Shown: positions 8,799-17,640, counted from the first letter of the stretch. The stretch: 64,000 nt of DNA from Gonocerus acuteangulatus (GCA_946811695.1 OX328123.1:152543840-152607839); one strand, 5' to 3'. Numbers and translations: made by a program. Notes: generated by a model not told the origin, from the letters alone.

Positions 8799-10262
8799 AT
8801 GGATCCAAAACAAACTATTAAGATAAGAGATAGATTAATTAAAAAATTTGAACATGCCAGAAAACAAAGAATACTTGAAGAAGATTTAAAAGGTAAAGAA
8901 TATTTACCGATAACGAGTGCAATCAATAAACTTGATAATACTTTTAATGAAAAGATTTCTCAAGTCGACAAGAGTATAAAAAATGTGTTAGAACAAAATA
9001 AAACATTAATTACAGATCTTGTACCGTTTACAAGAAACATAGCAGATATGGAAATTCCACCTTCAGAAGAAGAAACATCTTTTGAACGAGAATTATACGA
9101 TAAAGATACACCACTTGCAAAAAGTACACCTTTTTCAAAAGAGAAAAAGAAAGTTACATTTGTTCCAATGGAAAAAGTTTCAGAAGACGAGTCGGATTTA
9201 AGTGAAGACAGTTTAAATGAATCAGATACTCCATTGAATATTTCATCATCTGTTATCGGTCAAATAATTGGTCCTCTTGGAGCAACATATTTACCAAAAC
9301 TAACTGATAAACATTATGGAATTACTTACGATGAAAAAAAATTATTTTTTAAAATCGGAAAGAATAAAGTTAATATAGATGGAAATGATTTAATTATTGA
9401 TGGAAAAAAATATATTGGAACAAAAGGATTATGGGTTCTCTTAACACAAAATTATGAAAACTTATTTGATAATAAAGGTGAAAAATTATATTCACAAGAA
9501 GAATTTAATACCTATAAAGAAATTTTAATTAATAGTGAGGTTTTATATAACAAAAATAACTCGTCAACAAATAGACCAAAAGCTCCACAATCAAAAAAAT
9601 ATAAAAATTTATTAAAACCTATATACGAAGAATTAAAGACAATTCCGGTTACCGGAAGAGGAATAGTTAATTATAATGAACATTCTGTTATGTATATACA
9701 AAATTTGAATGAATTGATTTCAAGATTGAATTTAATATATGCTTCAGAATTGGCTGGAGATAATAATTTTCATAATGAAAAAGTCGGTATTATCAGATTT
9801 TTAACAAATCTTTTAGAAAAACATATTGATGATCGAAAAGGAACTGAATATTTAATAAGATTAGTGAATGCTCTTCCACATAAAATAATTAAGGATGAAA
9901 CTATAGGATCTGGATTGTTTAATAAAATATTAAGTGGATTACCATTCGAATTACATTATCCGGGTTATAACTATTTAGGTCCAGGTACTAAATTAAATGA
10001 AAGATTGGAAAGAGGTGATAAACCAATTAATAAATTAGATGAAGCTGCAAAAGAACATGATATATCTTATAGAGATCATAAAGAAGTATCAGATAGACAT
10101 ATCGCAGACAAAATTTTAGAAAATAAAGCATGGGAAAGAGTTATTTCGAGTGATGCTGATATAGGAGAAAGAACTGCGGCATATTTGACAACGAATGCAA
10201 TGAAAATTAAAAGACATTTAGGAATGGGTTTGATACATTCAGAATTTGATATATTTCAGTAG
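8799..10262 (+). CDS. virion protein with parvovirus-type phospholipase A2 domain
   Basis: 487 aa, starting at a TAATAAATGG box. An N-terminal coiled-coil and acidic region (1-145) is followed by a middle domain (150-275, L-G-P-L-G-x-x-Y-L, then K-Y-I-G-T-K-G-L-W) of a type common in arthropod genomes, which I believe is catalogued as DUF8207. The C-terminal part (about 385-465) is a PLA2 domain: calcium-loop Y-L-G-P-G, a D-E-A-A-K-E-H-D-I-S-Y segment containing the HDxxY catalytic motif, and a following D-R-H-x-A-D helix. Parvovirus VP1 uses this fold to breach endosomal membranes. A comparable entry role is inferred here. It lies directly after the penton gene. Confidence 0.87.
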   Translation: MDPKQTIKIRDRLIKKFEHARKQRILEEDLKGKEYLPITSAINKLDNTFNEKISQVDKSIKNVLEQNKTLITDLVPFTRNIADMEIPPSEEETSFERELYDKDTPLAKSTPFSKEKKKVTFVPMEKVSEDESDLSEDSLNESDTPLNISSSVIGQIIGPLGATYLPKLTDKHYGITYDEKKLFFKIGKNKVNIDGNDLIIDGKKYIGTKGLWVLLTQNYENLFDNKGEKLYSQEEFNTYKEILINSEVLYNKNNSSTNRPKAPQSKKYKNLLKPIYEELKTIPVTGRGIVNYNEHSVMYIQNLNELISRLNLIYASELAGDNNFHNEKVGIIRFLTNLLEKHIDDRKGTEYLIRLVNALPHKIIKDETIGSGLFNKILSGLPFELHYPGYNYLGPGTKLNERLERGDKPINKLDEAAKEHDISYRDHKEVSDRHIADKILENKAWERVISSDADIGERTAAYLTTNAMKIKRHLGMGLIHSEFDIFQ

Positions 10263-10282
10263 ATTTCTCATTACCTCTTAAC

Positions 10283-10299
10283 GTGACCGATTCTGTCAC
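10283..10299 (+). terminator. small intergenic hairpin after the PLA2 gene
   Basis: GTGAC and GTCAC pair around a 7-nt loop, 20 nt after the stop. It is short but is the third gene-junction hairpin in the element. Confidence 0.3.
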
Positions 10300-10323
10300 C
10301 TTTAACTTTTTTAAAACTATAAA

Positions 10324-10467
10324 ATGAAGAAGGTAAGATTTAATGATCTTGTAACTATTTATGAAATACCTTATGAATGTAGAATTAATTTTAATTTAAT
10401 CAATAATCAGAGGTTTAAAATGAGAATATTTGAGTTTGAAAAGATATTTAACAAAATATTTCGATGA
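10324..10467 (+). CDS. 47-aa ORF with PP1-docking (KVRF) and R-F-x-x-R-I motifs
   Basis: A small ORF between the PLA2 and zinc-protein genes. K-V-R-F at residues 3-6 fits the RVxF protein phosphatase 1 docking motif. It is followed by V-T-I-Y-E-I and, 15 residues later, R-F-K-M-R-I. This order is the layout of the PPP1R15 (GADD34/CReP) regulatory region and its viral mimics, which recruit PP1 to dephosphorylate eIF2-alpha. The tryptophan usual between the two blocks is absent and the linker is about four residues short. After codon 36 a second frame stays open to a TAA at 10498-10500, just before the next gene, so a frameshift near 10430-10445 is possible. The homology is a hypothesis. Confidence 0.5.
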   Translation: MKKVRFNDLVTIYEIPYECRINFNLINNQRFKMRIFEFEKIFNKIFR

Positions 10468-10502
10468 TAAATTTTATATTGATAAAAATTATTTCTAAAT
10501 AA

Positions 10503-11216
10503 ATGGAAGACCTGAAAAATAAGACAGTTAAAGATTTACAAAAAATATGTAAAGAAAATAAATATCAGGGTTATTCTAAACTGAGAAAACAATCATTAAT
10601 TGATTTAATATTAGAAAAATCTAAAACTAAAGAAAAATTAAGTGATAAAAAAATAGTTGAATTAAGACGTTTGGGAAGTCAGTATAAAATAAAAAATTAT
10701 TATAACATGAAGAAATCTGTTTTAATTAAGTTATTAGAAGAAAAAGAATCTATGGAAGAATTTAAATTACCTCCACATTACGAAGACGAATTTGAATTAA
10801 CTTCAGTTTATGGAGACGATTTAAAAAATTCGGATACAGAAGGAAACTTTATAGATGAAAATTTGGATCATGGAGAAATGGAAATGTGTAGTATATGTGG
10901 AAGGTATAGTGTATTAAATAATAATTGTTATAATTGTGTAACAGACATTAAAATAGGTAAATATAATCGTAAATCGTATAGAATAAATAGATTTCGTAAA
11001 AAATTGAATAATTTAATAGAAAATGTTAATGATAAGGTTGAAATTGAAAAAATATTTGAAACTTTTATTAATAATTATAGAGGTAAATATATACCTTATA
11101 AATATTTAGTAAAAAAGATTGCAGATTATTTAAAAGTAGGAAATAATATTGAAATTAAGGAAACTAAGAGAATGGTGAAAATATGGAATAACTTTGAATA
11201 TAAATTAATCTATTAG
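10503..11216 (+). CDS. SAP-like and zinc-ribbon protein
   Basis: 237 aa. Two SAP/HeH-like helical modules lie at residues about 5-36 and 45-78. An acidic linker is followed by a zinc ribbon, C-S-I-C near 126 and C-Y-N-C near 138. A conserved C-terminal domain (150-237) contains R-x-x-R-F-R-K-K-L and P-Y-K-Y-L-x-K-K-I-A-D-Y-L. Zinc and C-terminal parts are paralogous to the next gene, and the SAP-like part resembles the N-terminus of the polymerase. A CxxC-x8-CxxC ribbon followed by a helical domain loosely recalls the VLTF3-like transcription factors of NCLDVs. A regulatory DNA-binding role is plausible but unproven. The ATG is in a CTAAATAAATGG context. Confidence 0.7.
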   Translation: MEDLKNKTVKDLQKICKENKYQGYSKLRKQSLIDLILEKSKTKEKLSDKKIVELRRLGSQYKIKNYYNMKKSVLIKLLEEKESMEEFKLPPHYEDEFELTSVYGDDLKNSDTEGNFIDENLDHGEMEMCSICGRYSVLNNNCYNCVTDIKIGKYNRKSYRINRFRKKLNNLIENVNDKVEIEKIFETFINNYRGKYIPYKYLVKKIADYLKVGNNIEIKETKRMVKIWNNFEYKLIY

Positions 11217-11253
11217 AGAGTATATTTTAAAACAAATGATGATGTAAAATTTT

Positions 11254-11283
11254 GTAAGATCTAAAAAAGTTCGTTCCTAATAA
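11254..11283 (+). promoter_or_regulatory. variant of the extended start-site motif
   Basis: GTAAGATCTAAAAAAG then TTCGTTCCTAATAA ends at the ATG. It is a diverged copy of the block before the BRO, polymerase and OB-like genes, with the same spacing. Confidence 0.55.
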
Positions 11284-11700
11284 ATGGAGGAATTAGAACC
11301 TTTCGAATTTTGTCAGATCTGTTGTAAACAATCGGTATTAGATAATCGTTGTTATAGTTGTTATCCACCAACAAGAAATCCTCATAATAATTTTAAATAT
11401 AGACAGAGATATTTTCATGAACATTTATTACAGTTAATAGATGAACCTGAAGATAGAATTAAAATTGAAGAAGTGTTTGAAGTTTTTAATGAAAATTATA
11501 AACGAAAAGCCCTACCATATAAATTTTTTATTGCAAAAATTGCAGATCTATTAGAAATTAAACATAATGTTCGAATAAGAAAATCTAAAAGAAATGAAGA
11601 ATTGTGGAATGAATTTTTAGAGATGAGACCATTTGAGATAATTGAAAAGAAAAATGAATTTAGAGAATATATTTTGAATCAATTTAGAAATATTAAATAA
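11284..11700 (+). CDS. zinc-ribbon protein, paralogue of the preceding gene
   Basis: 138 aa. C-Q-I-C (residues 10-13) and C-Y-S-C (22-25) form a zinc ribbon. A C-terminal helical domain follows, with L-P-Y-K-F-F-I-A-K-I-A-D-L-L near 78-92, aligning along its whole length with residues about 124-230 of the upstream protein. It lacks the SAP-like modules. The two genes are probably a tandem duplication. Possible DNA-binding or transcription role; the VLTF3-like comparison made for its neighbour applies equally weakly. Confidence 0.7.
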   Translation: MEELEPFEFCQICCKQSVLDNRCYSCYPPTRNPHNNFKYRQRYFHEHLLQLIDEPEDRIKIEEVFEVFNENYKRKALPYKFFIAKIADLLEIKHNVRIRKSKRNEELWNEFLEMRPFEIIEKKNEFREYILNQFRNIK

Positions 11701-11730
11701 TTTTAATTATTTTCTAGGATGGAAAAATTT

Positions 11731-11759
11731 GCAGGATTTAAAAAGTTCATTTCTAATAA
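11731..11759 (+). promoter_or_regulatory. extended start-site motif of the polymerase gene
   Basis: GCAGGATTTAAAAAG then TTCATTTCTAATAA abuts the ATG. It differs at only two or three positions from the copy at 15871. Confidence 0.72.
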
Positions 11760-14700
11760 ATGGAGAACCAACTGAGAAGTCAAACTCTCAAAAACCTTCG
11801 AGATTACTGTAAATCTCACAATATTAAAGGATATTTTAAATATAATAAGAAAGATGAACTTATAAATCATATTATTGATGAAATAGAGAAAAAGAAATTT
11901 ATAAATGAATTCAATTTTGATTCTAGTTTGTTTTCTAGACCAAAACCTGATAAAAACTTTGAATTATGGACGATGAAACAATTACAAGATTATTGTAGAT
12001 CACGTAATATTAAAGGATTTTCAAAATTAAAGAATAAATCTGATCTTATTAAGTTGATCACTAATGATGAAAAAAGAAAGAAAAACCGAAAGAGATTAAT
12101 AAATGAATCCATTAAAAAATCGATAAATCAATCCAAAAAAACATCAATAAATGAATTCAATTTCCATCCAAGTTTATTTTCAAAACCTAAACCTCCTAGG
12201 GAAAAACAAATCAAATGTGATGATTGTAATAAATATTATAAAAAATCATATAAAGAGAAACATATTGAATCTTTAGCACACAAGAAAGTAAACATTAATG
12301 ATGAACAAGAAATTCAGGAAATTGAAACAGCTTATGAATCAAGATTAAAAACCTATATAGTTAGGAATATGAAAGGATTTTTTCATCCAAGAGAATTCTT
12401 GGAAGATAAAAGAAATATAATAATCGATAAGATAACTGAAAATGTAAAAAATATGGATTTGAAAGTTAATCTTAAATTTTTCCTTACCTTTAAAAAAAGG
12501 GGGGAAGTAAAATGGTTTGGTGGAGCACACTATTTTCTGGGAGAATTTTCATTTAAAACTAAAAATGAAATCATATTACAATCTTCAGATCTAAATACAT
12601 TTTATGATAGTGCTATTGAGAAATTGATAAAAGAAATGGATGATTTTGAAAGAAATGGTTCAGGATGGGAGTTTGTAAGTATTGATTATTTAGAACTTCG
12701 AATCAATAAATATAATCCATTGAGAGGTTCTTCATATATCGATTTACCAGAAAAAATAAAATCTAAAAAAGCAATTATTAATGTAAAAAATAATGATAAT
12801 AAATGTTTTATGTGGTCAGTTCTATCAGCATTACATCCAGTAGACAAGGATCCTCAAAGAGTTACAAAATATGAAATGTATAAAGATGAATTAAATTTTG
12901 ATGGAATCAACTTCCCAGTTTCCTTTAAAGATATTAGTAAATTTGAAAAACAAAACGATATATCTATAAATGTATATGGGTATGAAGAATCTGTTCATCC
13001 TTTAAGAATTACAAAACATAAATTAGATAAACATGTAAATTTATTTTATATTAAAGATAATGAAAATGATCATTACTGTTGGATTAAAGATCTTTCTCGA
13101 TTGATCAAAACACAACTAACAAATATGAAAGTAAAAATTTATCCATGTGAAAGATGTTTAAGATATTATTATTCAGCTGAAAAATTAGAAAATCATGAAC
13201 TTGATTGTAAAACTAAAACGGCGGTAAAAATTGAAATGCCGAAAAAAGGTGAATATTTAAATTTCAAAAATTATAACAGATCGTTAAGAGTTCCTTTCGT
13301 AATATATGCAGATTTTGAATGTTTAACTAAAAAAATTGATAATTGTCAACCTGATTCATCAGGTTCTTATACTATGAAATATCAAAAACATGAACCAAAT
13401 AGTTTTTGTTATTATATAAAATATCAAAATTATGATTACAAACAACCTGTAGTATATAGAGGATCTGATTGTACTGATAAATTTGTAGAAATGATTCATG
13501 AGGAAGTTAAAAATATTCAAAAGATTTATGAAGAAATTAAACCGTTGGAGATGACTTTTGAAGAAGAAAAACATTTTCAGGAAACTGATATTTGTCATAT
13601 ATGTGAAAAGGATATAATAACATGGAATAATTATAAGAAATATGGGGAAAAACCTATTGGGATATTAGGAAAAAAGGTAAGAGATCATGATCATTTAACT
13701 GGAAAATATCGAGGTCCAGCTCATGAAATTTGTAATTTGAATTATAAAAATCCTTCCTTTGTTCCAGTATTCATTCATAATTTATCTGGATATGATGCAC
13801 ATCTATTTGTTAAAGCGATGGGGAAATTTAAAGAAAATATTGAGGTAATTCCAAATACTGAAGAAAAATATATTTCATTCACACAGAAAGTTGATAAATT
13901 AGAAATTAGATTTGTTGATTCATTCAGATTTATGGCTTCGAGTTTAGATTCATTATCTACGAACTTAAGAAAAATTCCTGAAGAAATGAAAGGTAAAAAG
14001 TTAGAAGAATATAAATTCTTGAAATCTATGTTTAGAGAAACCAGTAAATATTATAAAGATGAAAAATTAGATTTGATTACGAGAAAAGGTGTGTATCCTT
14101 ATGATTACATGGATTCAGAAGAAAAATTTGAAGAGTCAAAATTACCTTCAATCGAAGAATTTTATAGTAAATTGAATGATTGTGATATTTCTGAAAACGA
14201 TTATAAACATGCAAAAAAGGTATGGAAAACATTTGAAATTAGAAATTTAGGAGAGTATTCAGATTTATATGTTAAATCAGATGTTTTAATATTGTCTGAT
14301 ATATTTGAAAATTTTAGAGATGTCTGTTTAAAAACTTATAAACTTGATCCAGCTTGGTATTTTACAGCTCCAGGATTATCTTGGGATGCAATGTTAAAAA
14401 CTACAGAAATCGAGTTGGAATTATTAAATGATTATGATATGATTTTGATGTTGGAAAAAGGAACTCGTGGTGGAATATCTCAATGTTGTAATAGATATTC
14501 TAAAGCAAATAATAAATATATGAAAAAATATGATAAAAATCTACCATCTAGTTATTTAATGTATTTAGATGCAAATAATTTATATGGTTGGGCGATGAGT
14601 CAATATTTACCTTATGGAGGATTTAAATGGATAAAACCAGAAGAAATAGAAAATTTAGATGATGATTCAGAGAAAGGTTATATACTAGAAGTTGATCTTG

Positions 14701-15758
14701 AATATCCAAAAGAGTTACATGATGATCATTCTGATTTACCTCTAGCTCCAGAAAATGGAATACCAGGTAATTCAAAACATGTAAAATTATTAACGACATT
14801 ATTTGATAAAGAAAAATATGTGATTCATTACAGAAATTTAAAACAATGTTTGGATATGGGATTAAAGCTAAAAAAAGTTCATAGGGTATTAGAATTTAAA
14901 CAATCGAATTGGTTACAAAAATATATTGATCTCAATACAAAAATGAGAACTAGAGCTGTAAATGATTTTGAAAAAGATTTCTATAAATTAATGAATAATT
15001 CAGTGTTTGGAAAAACTATGGAAAATATAAGAAAACGAATTGATGTGAAATTGTGTAATAATTATGGGAAAGTTGAGAAATTAATATCAAAACCAAATTT
15101 TAAAGGAAGAACAATATTTGATGAAAATCTATCAGCAATTCATATGAACAAAACAAAAGTTAAATTTAATAAACCGATTTATGTAGGAATGAGTATTCTA
15201 GATTTATCGAAACATTTAATGTACGATTTTCATTACAATACTATGAAACGGAAATATGGAAATGATCTTAAATTAATGTACATGGACACAGACAGTCTTA
15301 TATATAATATTAAAACAGACGATTTTTATGAAGACATGAAAGAAATGATTGATCTGTTCGATACTTCAGATTTTCCTGTTGATAACAGATTCAATATACC
15401 TAGAGTAAATAAGAAAGTATTAGGTAAAATGAAAGATGAAAATAATGGAGTTATTATGACAGAATTTATTGGATTAAGATCTAAAATGTATTCTCATAAA
15501 AATGAGATATCTATTTGTAAGAAATCAAAAGGTATTAAGAAATGTGTTGTAAATAAGAAAATATCATTTGAAGATTATAAAGATTGTTTATTCAATAAAA
15601 GAGTTCATTATAGAACAATGAATCAAATCAGGAGTTATAAACATGAGATATATTCAATTCAAGTTAATAAAAAAGCTTTATCACCAGATGATGATAAACG
15701 TTATATTTTAGAAGATGGAATCCATACTAGAGCATTAGGACATTATAAAAATATTTAA
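11760..15758 (+). CDS. pPolB: protein-primed family B DNA polymerase
   Basis: 1332 aa. Two SAP-like modules (residues about 5-38 and 70-100) alternate with a duplicated I-N-E-F-N-F-x-x-S-L-F-S-x-P-K-P tag. A C2H2-type finger follows near 155-180, then a domain with N-K-C-F-M-W-S-V-L and H-Y-C-W-I-K, and a second finger C-x2-C-x12-H near 460. The 3'-5' exonuclease starts at Y-A-D-F-E (D518), continues through a CxxC plus H-D-H-L-T-G-K-Y-R-G insert (612-650) and H-N-L-S-G-Y-D-A (D679). Polymerase motifs: A D-A-N-N-L-Y-G (D937), B N-N-S-V-F-G-K (about 1079), C M-D-T-D-S (D1176, D1178). All catalytic residues are present. It would copy the linear element from a protein primer at the terminal repeats. 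Confidence 0.96.
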   Translation: MENQLRSQTLKNLRDYCKSHNIKGYFKYNKKDELINHIIDEIEKKKFINEFNFDSSLFSRPKPDKNFELWTMKQLQDYCRSRNIKGFSKLKNKSDLIKLITNDEKRKKNRKRLINESIKKSINQSKKTSINEFNFHPSLFSKPKPPREKQIKCDDCNKYYKKSYKEKHIESLAHKKVNINDEQEIQEIETAYESRLKTYIVRNMKGFFHPREFLEDKRNIIIDKITENVKNMDLKVNLKFFLTFKKRGEVKWFGGAHYFLGEFSFKTKNEIILQSSDLNTFYDSAIEKLIKEMDDFERNGSGWEFVSIDYLELRINKYNPLRGSSYIDLPEKIKSKKAIINVKNNDNKCFMWSVLSALHPVDKDPQRVTKYEMYKDELNFDGINFPVSFKDISKFEKQNDISINVYGYEESVHPLRITKHKLDKHVNLFYIKDNENDHYCWIKDLSRLIKTQLTNMKVKIYPCERCLRYYYSAEKLENHELDCKTKTAVKIEMPKKGEYLNFKNYNRSLRVPFVIYADFECLTKKIDNCQPDSSGSYTMKYQKHEPNSFCYYIKYQNYDYKQPVVYRGSDCTDKFVEMIHEEVKNIQKIYEEIKPLEMTFEEEKHFQETDICHICEKDIITWNNYKKYGEKPIGILGKKVRDHDHLTGKYRGPAHEICNLNYKNPSFVPVFIHNLSGYDAHLFVKAMGKFKENIEVIPNTEEKYISFTQKVDKLEIRFVDSFRFMASSLDSLSTNLRKIPEEMKGKKLEEYKFLKSMFRETSKYYKDEKLDLITRKGVYPYDYMDSEEKFEESKLPSIEEFYSKLNDCDISENDYKHAKKVWKTFEIRNLGEYSDLYVKSDVLILSDIFENFRDVCLKTYKLDPAWYFTAPGLSWDAMLKTTEIELELLNDYDMILMLEKGTRGGISQCCNRYSKANNKYMKKYDKNLPSSYLMYLDANNLYGWAMSQYLPYGGFKWIKPEEIENLDDDSEKGYILEVDLEYPKELHDDHSDLPLAPENGIPGNSKHVKLLTTLFDKEKYVIHYRNLKQCLDMGLKLKKVHRVLEFKQSNWLQKYIDLNTKMRTRAVNDFEKDFYKLMNNSVFGKTMENIRKRIDVKLCNNYGKVEKLISKPNFKGRTIFDENLSAIHMNKTKVKFNKPIYVGMSILDLSKHLMYDFHYNTMKRKYGNDLKLMYMDTDSLIYNIKTDDFYEDMKEMIDLFDTSDFPVDNRFNIPRVNKKVLGKMKDENNGVIMTEFIGLRSKMYSHKNEISICKKSKGIKKCVVNKKISFEDYKDCLFNKRVHYRTMNQIRSYKHEIYSIQVNKKALSPDDDKRYILEDGIHTRALGHYKNI

Positions 15759-15800
15759 ATAAAATTCTAAATAAGATTCTTATAAATTAATATCTTTAAA

Positions 15801-15837
15801 TGTTAAAGAAGTAAGAATATATCTTACTTCTTTAACA
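15801..15837 (+). terminator. perfect 16-bp stem hairpin after the polymerase gene
   Basis: TGTTAAAGAAGTAAGA pairs perfectly with 15822-15837 around an ATATA loop. It is 43 nt past the stop and 34 nt before the next start motif. It is a good candidate for a 3'-end or processing signal. Confidence 0.6.
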
Positions 15838-15870
15838 TGTGAAGAGTATAGAATTGAATTGAAATATTTT

Positions 15871-15899
15871 GCAGGATTTAAAAATTTCATTTCTAATAA
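15871..15899 (+). promoter_or_regulatory. extended start-site motif of the OB-like gene
   Basis: GCAGGATTTAAAAA then TTTCATTTCTAATAA abuts the ATG, as for the polymerase and BRO genes. Confidence 0.72.
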
Positions 15900-16271
15900 A
15901 TGGAAGTATTAAAAAAGATCCAACGAGTTGGTCAATGTCAAAATACTCCAATAAAGAAACTAACAGAATTGGAATGTGGTCAATCTTATTCAATTAAAGA
16001 ATTTAAAGAAATTATTACAAAGTTTGGAAAACGAATAGTTGTTACGTTAAAAGATAAGGAAGATAAATTTCAAGTTTATCTACCAGATAGATTTAATGAC
16101 AAATTAAATAAAAAAGATATTCAACAATTAAATTCACAAAAACTATTATTTGTTTATGACGGTTTTAAAGAATTAAATGATGGGAAGAAAATTCATATTA
16201 TTGACTTCCGAGAAAATAAAAATGAAAATAGATCTAAATCTAAGAAATCTGAAAGTGATATTGATGATTAA
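15900..16271 (+). CDS. OB-fold-like DNA-binding protein (putative)
   Basis: 123 aa. A beta-rich core (residues 15-100) contains F-G-K-R-I-V-V-T-L, F-Q-V-Y-L-P-D-R-F and L-L-F-V-Y-D-G. An acidic, Ser/Lys-rich tail follows (105-123, S-E-S-D-I-D-D). Core plus acidic tail resembles single-stranded DNA-binding proteins, but no signature proves it. Proteins with the T-K-F-G-K-R and L-P-D-R-F pattern recur in arthropod mobile elements. It shares the polymerase-type start motif and lies next to it, which fits a replication accessory role. The right terminal repeat begins 7 bp after the stop codon. Confidence 0.6.
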   Translation: MEVLKKIQRVGQCQNTPIKKLTELECGQSYSIKEFKEIITKFGKRIVVTLKDKEDKFQVYLPDRFNDKLNKKDIQQLNSQKLLFVYDGFKELNDGKKIHIIDFRENKNENRSKSKKSESDIDD

Positions 16272-16278
16272 AAGTGTA

Positions 16279-16553
16279 TAACAAATGGAAATAATAATTA
16301 AATTAATTATATAATATTTTTACTTTTTGGGGGTGATCCCAATTTTTGTATCGTTTTAAAGAAATATGTTAAAAATATGTATTTTTTTTTATTTGTTAGG
16401 TTTTAAAGAAATATGTTAGAAAATGTATATTTTTTTAAATAAATTAGATGTTTGAGATAAAAATGAAAAATCCTACAAAAATCGATGATCAGGTTTTTTC
16501 GGGGAAATAGGGAATTTTGAAGACTGCGCCAGAAACCCTATTATCCCTCTACT
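16279..16553 (-). repeat. Polinton right terminal inverted repeat
   Basis: Apparently exact reverse complement of 722-996. The 19-base iterons fall at 16353-16371 and 16400-16418. Confidence 0.95.
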
Positions 16554-16559
16554 CACGGG
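16554..16559. repeat. 6-bp target site duplication, right copy
   Basis: CACGGG, matching 716-721. The SINE head interrupted by the insertion resumes here. Confidence 0.93.
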
Positions 16560-16574
16560 AGACCCCAGATGGTC

Positions 16575-17281
16575 TATTCTCTATTTCTATTTCTAGCAAA
16601 TACTATTCTCTAGAAGTATTCAATCTTAGCAACTGCTATTCTCTTAGATGATCAATTCTTAGTAACTCCTATTCTCTCAGATGATAAATTCTTTGCAACT
16701 GCTATTCTCTCATGGACCATTCATAGCAACTGCTATTAGAGTAGAGGGTCCATACTCAGCAAATAATATTCTCTAAGAGTATTCAATATTAGCAACTGCT
16801 ATTCTCTCATGGACCATTCATAGCAACTTCTATTAGAGTAGAGGGTCCATACTCAGCAAATAATATTCTCTAAGAGTATTCAATATTAGCAACTGCTATT
16901 CTCTCATGGACCATTCATAGCAACTTCTATTAGAGTAGAGGGTCCATACTCAGCAAATAATATTCTCTAAGAGTATTCAATATTAGCAACTGCTATTCTC
17001 TTAGATGATCAATTCTTAGTAACTCCTATTCTCTCAGATGATAAATTCTTTGCAACTGCTATTCTCTCATGGACCATTCATAGCAACTGCTATTAGAGTA
17101 GAGGGTCCATACTCAGCAAATAATATTCTCTAAGAGTATTCAATATTAGCAACTGCTATTCTCTCATGGACCATTCATAGCAACTGCTATTAGAGTAGAG
17201 GGTCCATACTCAGCAAATAATATTCTCTAAGAGTATTCAATATTAGCAACTGCTATTCTCTTAGATGATCAATTCTTCTAG
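16575..17281. repeat. 97-bp tandem repeat array with 66-bp variant unit
   Basis: The word GAGGGTCCATACTCAGCAAA recurs at 16744, 16841, 16938, 17101 and 17198. Spacings are 97, 97, 163 and 97 bp; the 163-bp interval contains an extra 66-bp unit (TTAGATGATCAATTCTTAGT). No ORF. Confidence 0.85.
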
Positions 17282-17470
17282 GTACCATTTTCAAGCTTAT
17301 TAAATAGTGCAACTTTTGAGGTGGTGGCAAACCTCGAAGTCTAAAAATAGCTCATTAAGAAAATATTGAATAATTTAATAAAAAACGAATAGTAAAAATT
17401 CTCATCTATATGACTTTTAATATGGCTCTTAATTTACATGGTAATATTTCAATAACGGGTGTTTCTTATT

Positions 17471-17640
17471 GGAAACTAGCCTGACTACCAGTGCTTCACC
17501 ACGGCCAAAGTATTTTTTATGTTGCGTTAAATAAGGTATGATCAAAATAAACGCTACTACATAATTTTGTACACCTTATTATTGCACGGACTTTAGAGTT
17601 ACCCAGGAAACACCATGTGGAGGTAACCGTGCTTGTTTGC
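17471..17640 (+). repeat. dispersed repeat R1
   Basis: Contains GACTACCAGTGCTTCACCAC and a run ending ACCCAGGAAACACCA. Near-identical copy at 63853-64000, diverged copies at 54465-54600 (+) and 56290-56420 (-). Confidence 0.75.

Noticed and set aside
1923..16271. Bacterial or phage operon
   Set aside because: The 6-bp duplication, Polinton-type ends, chromodomain integrase and flanking SINE and LINE sequence place it in a eukaryotic genome.
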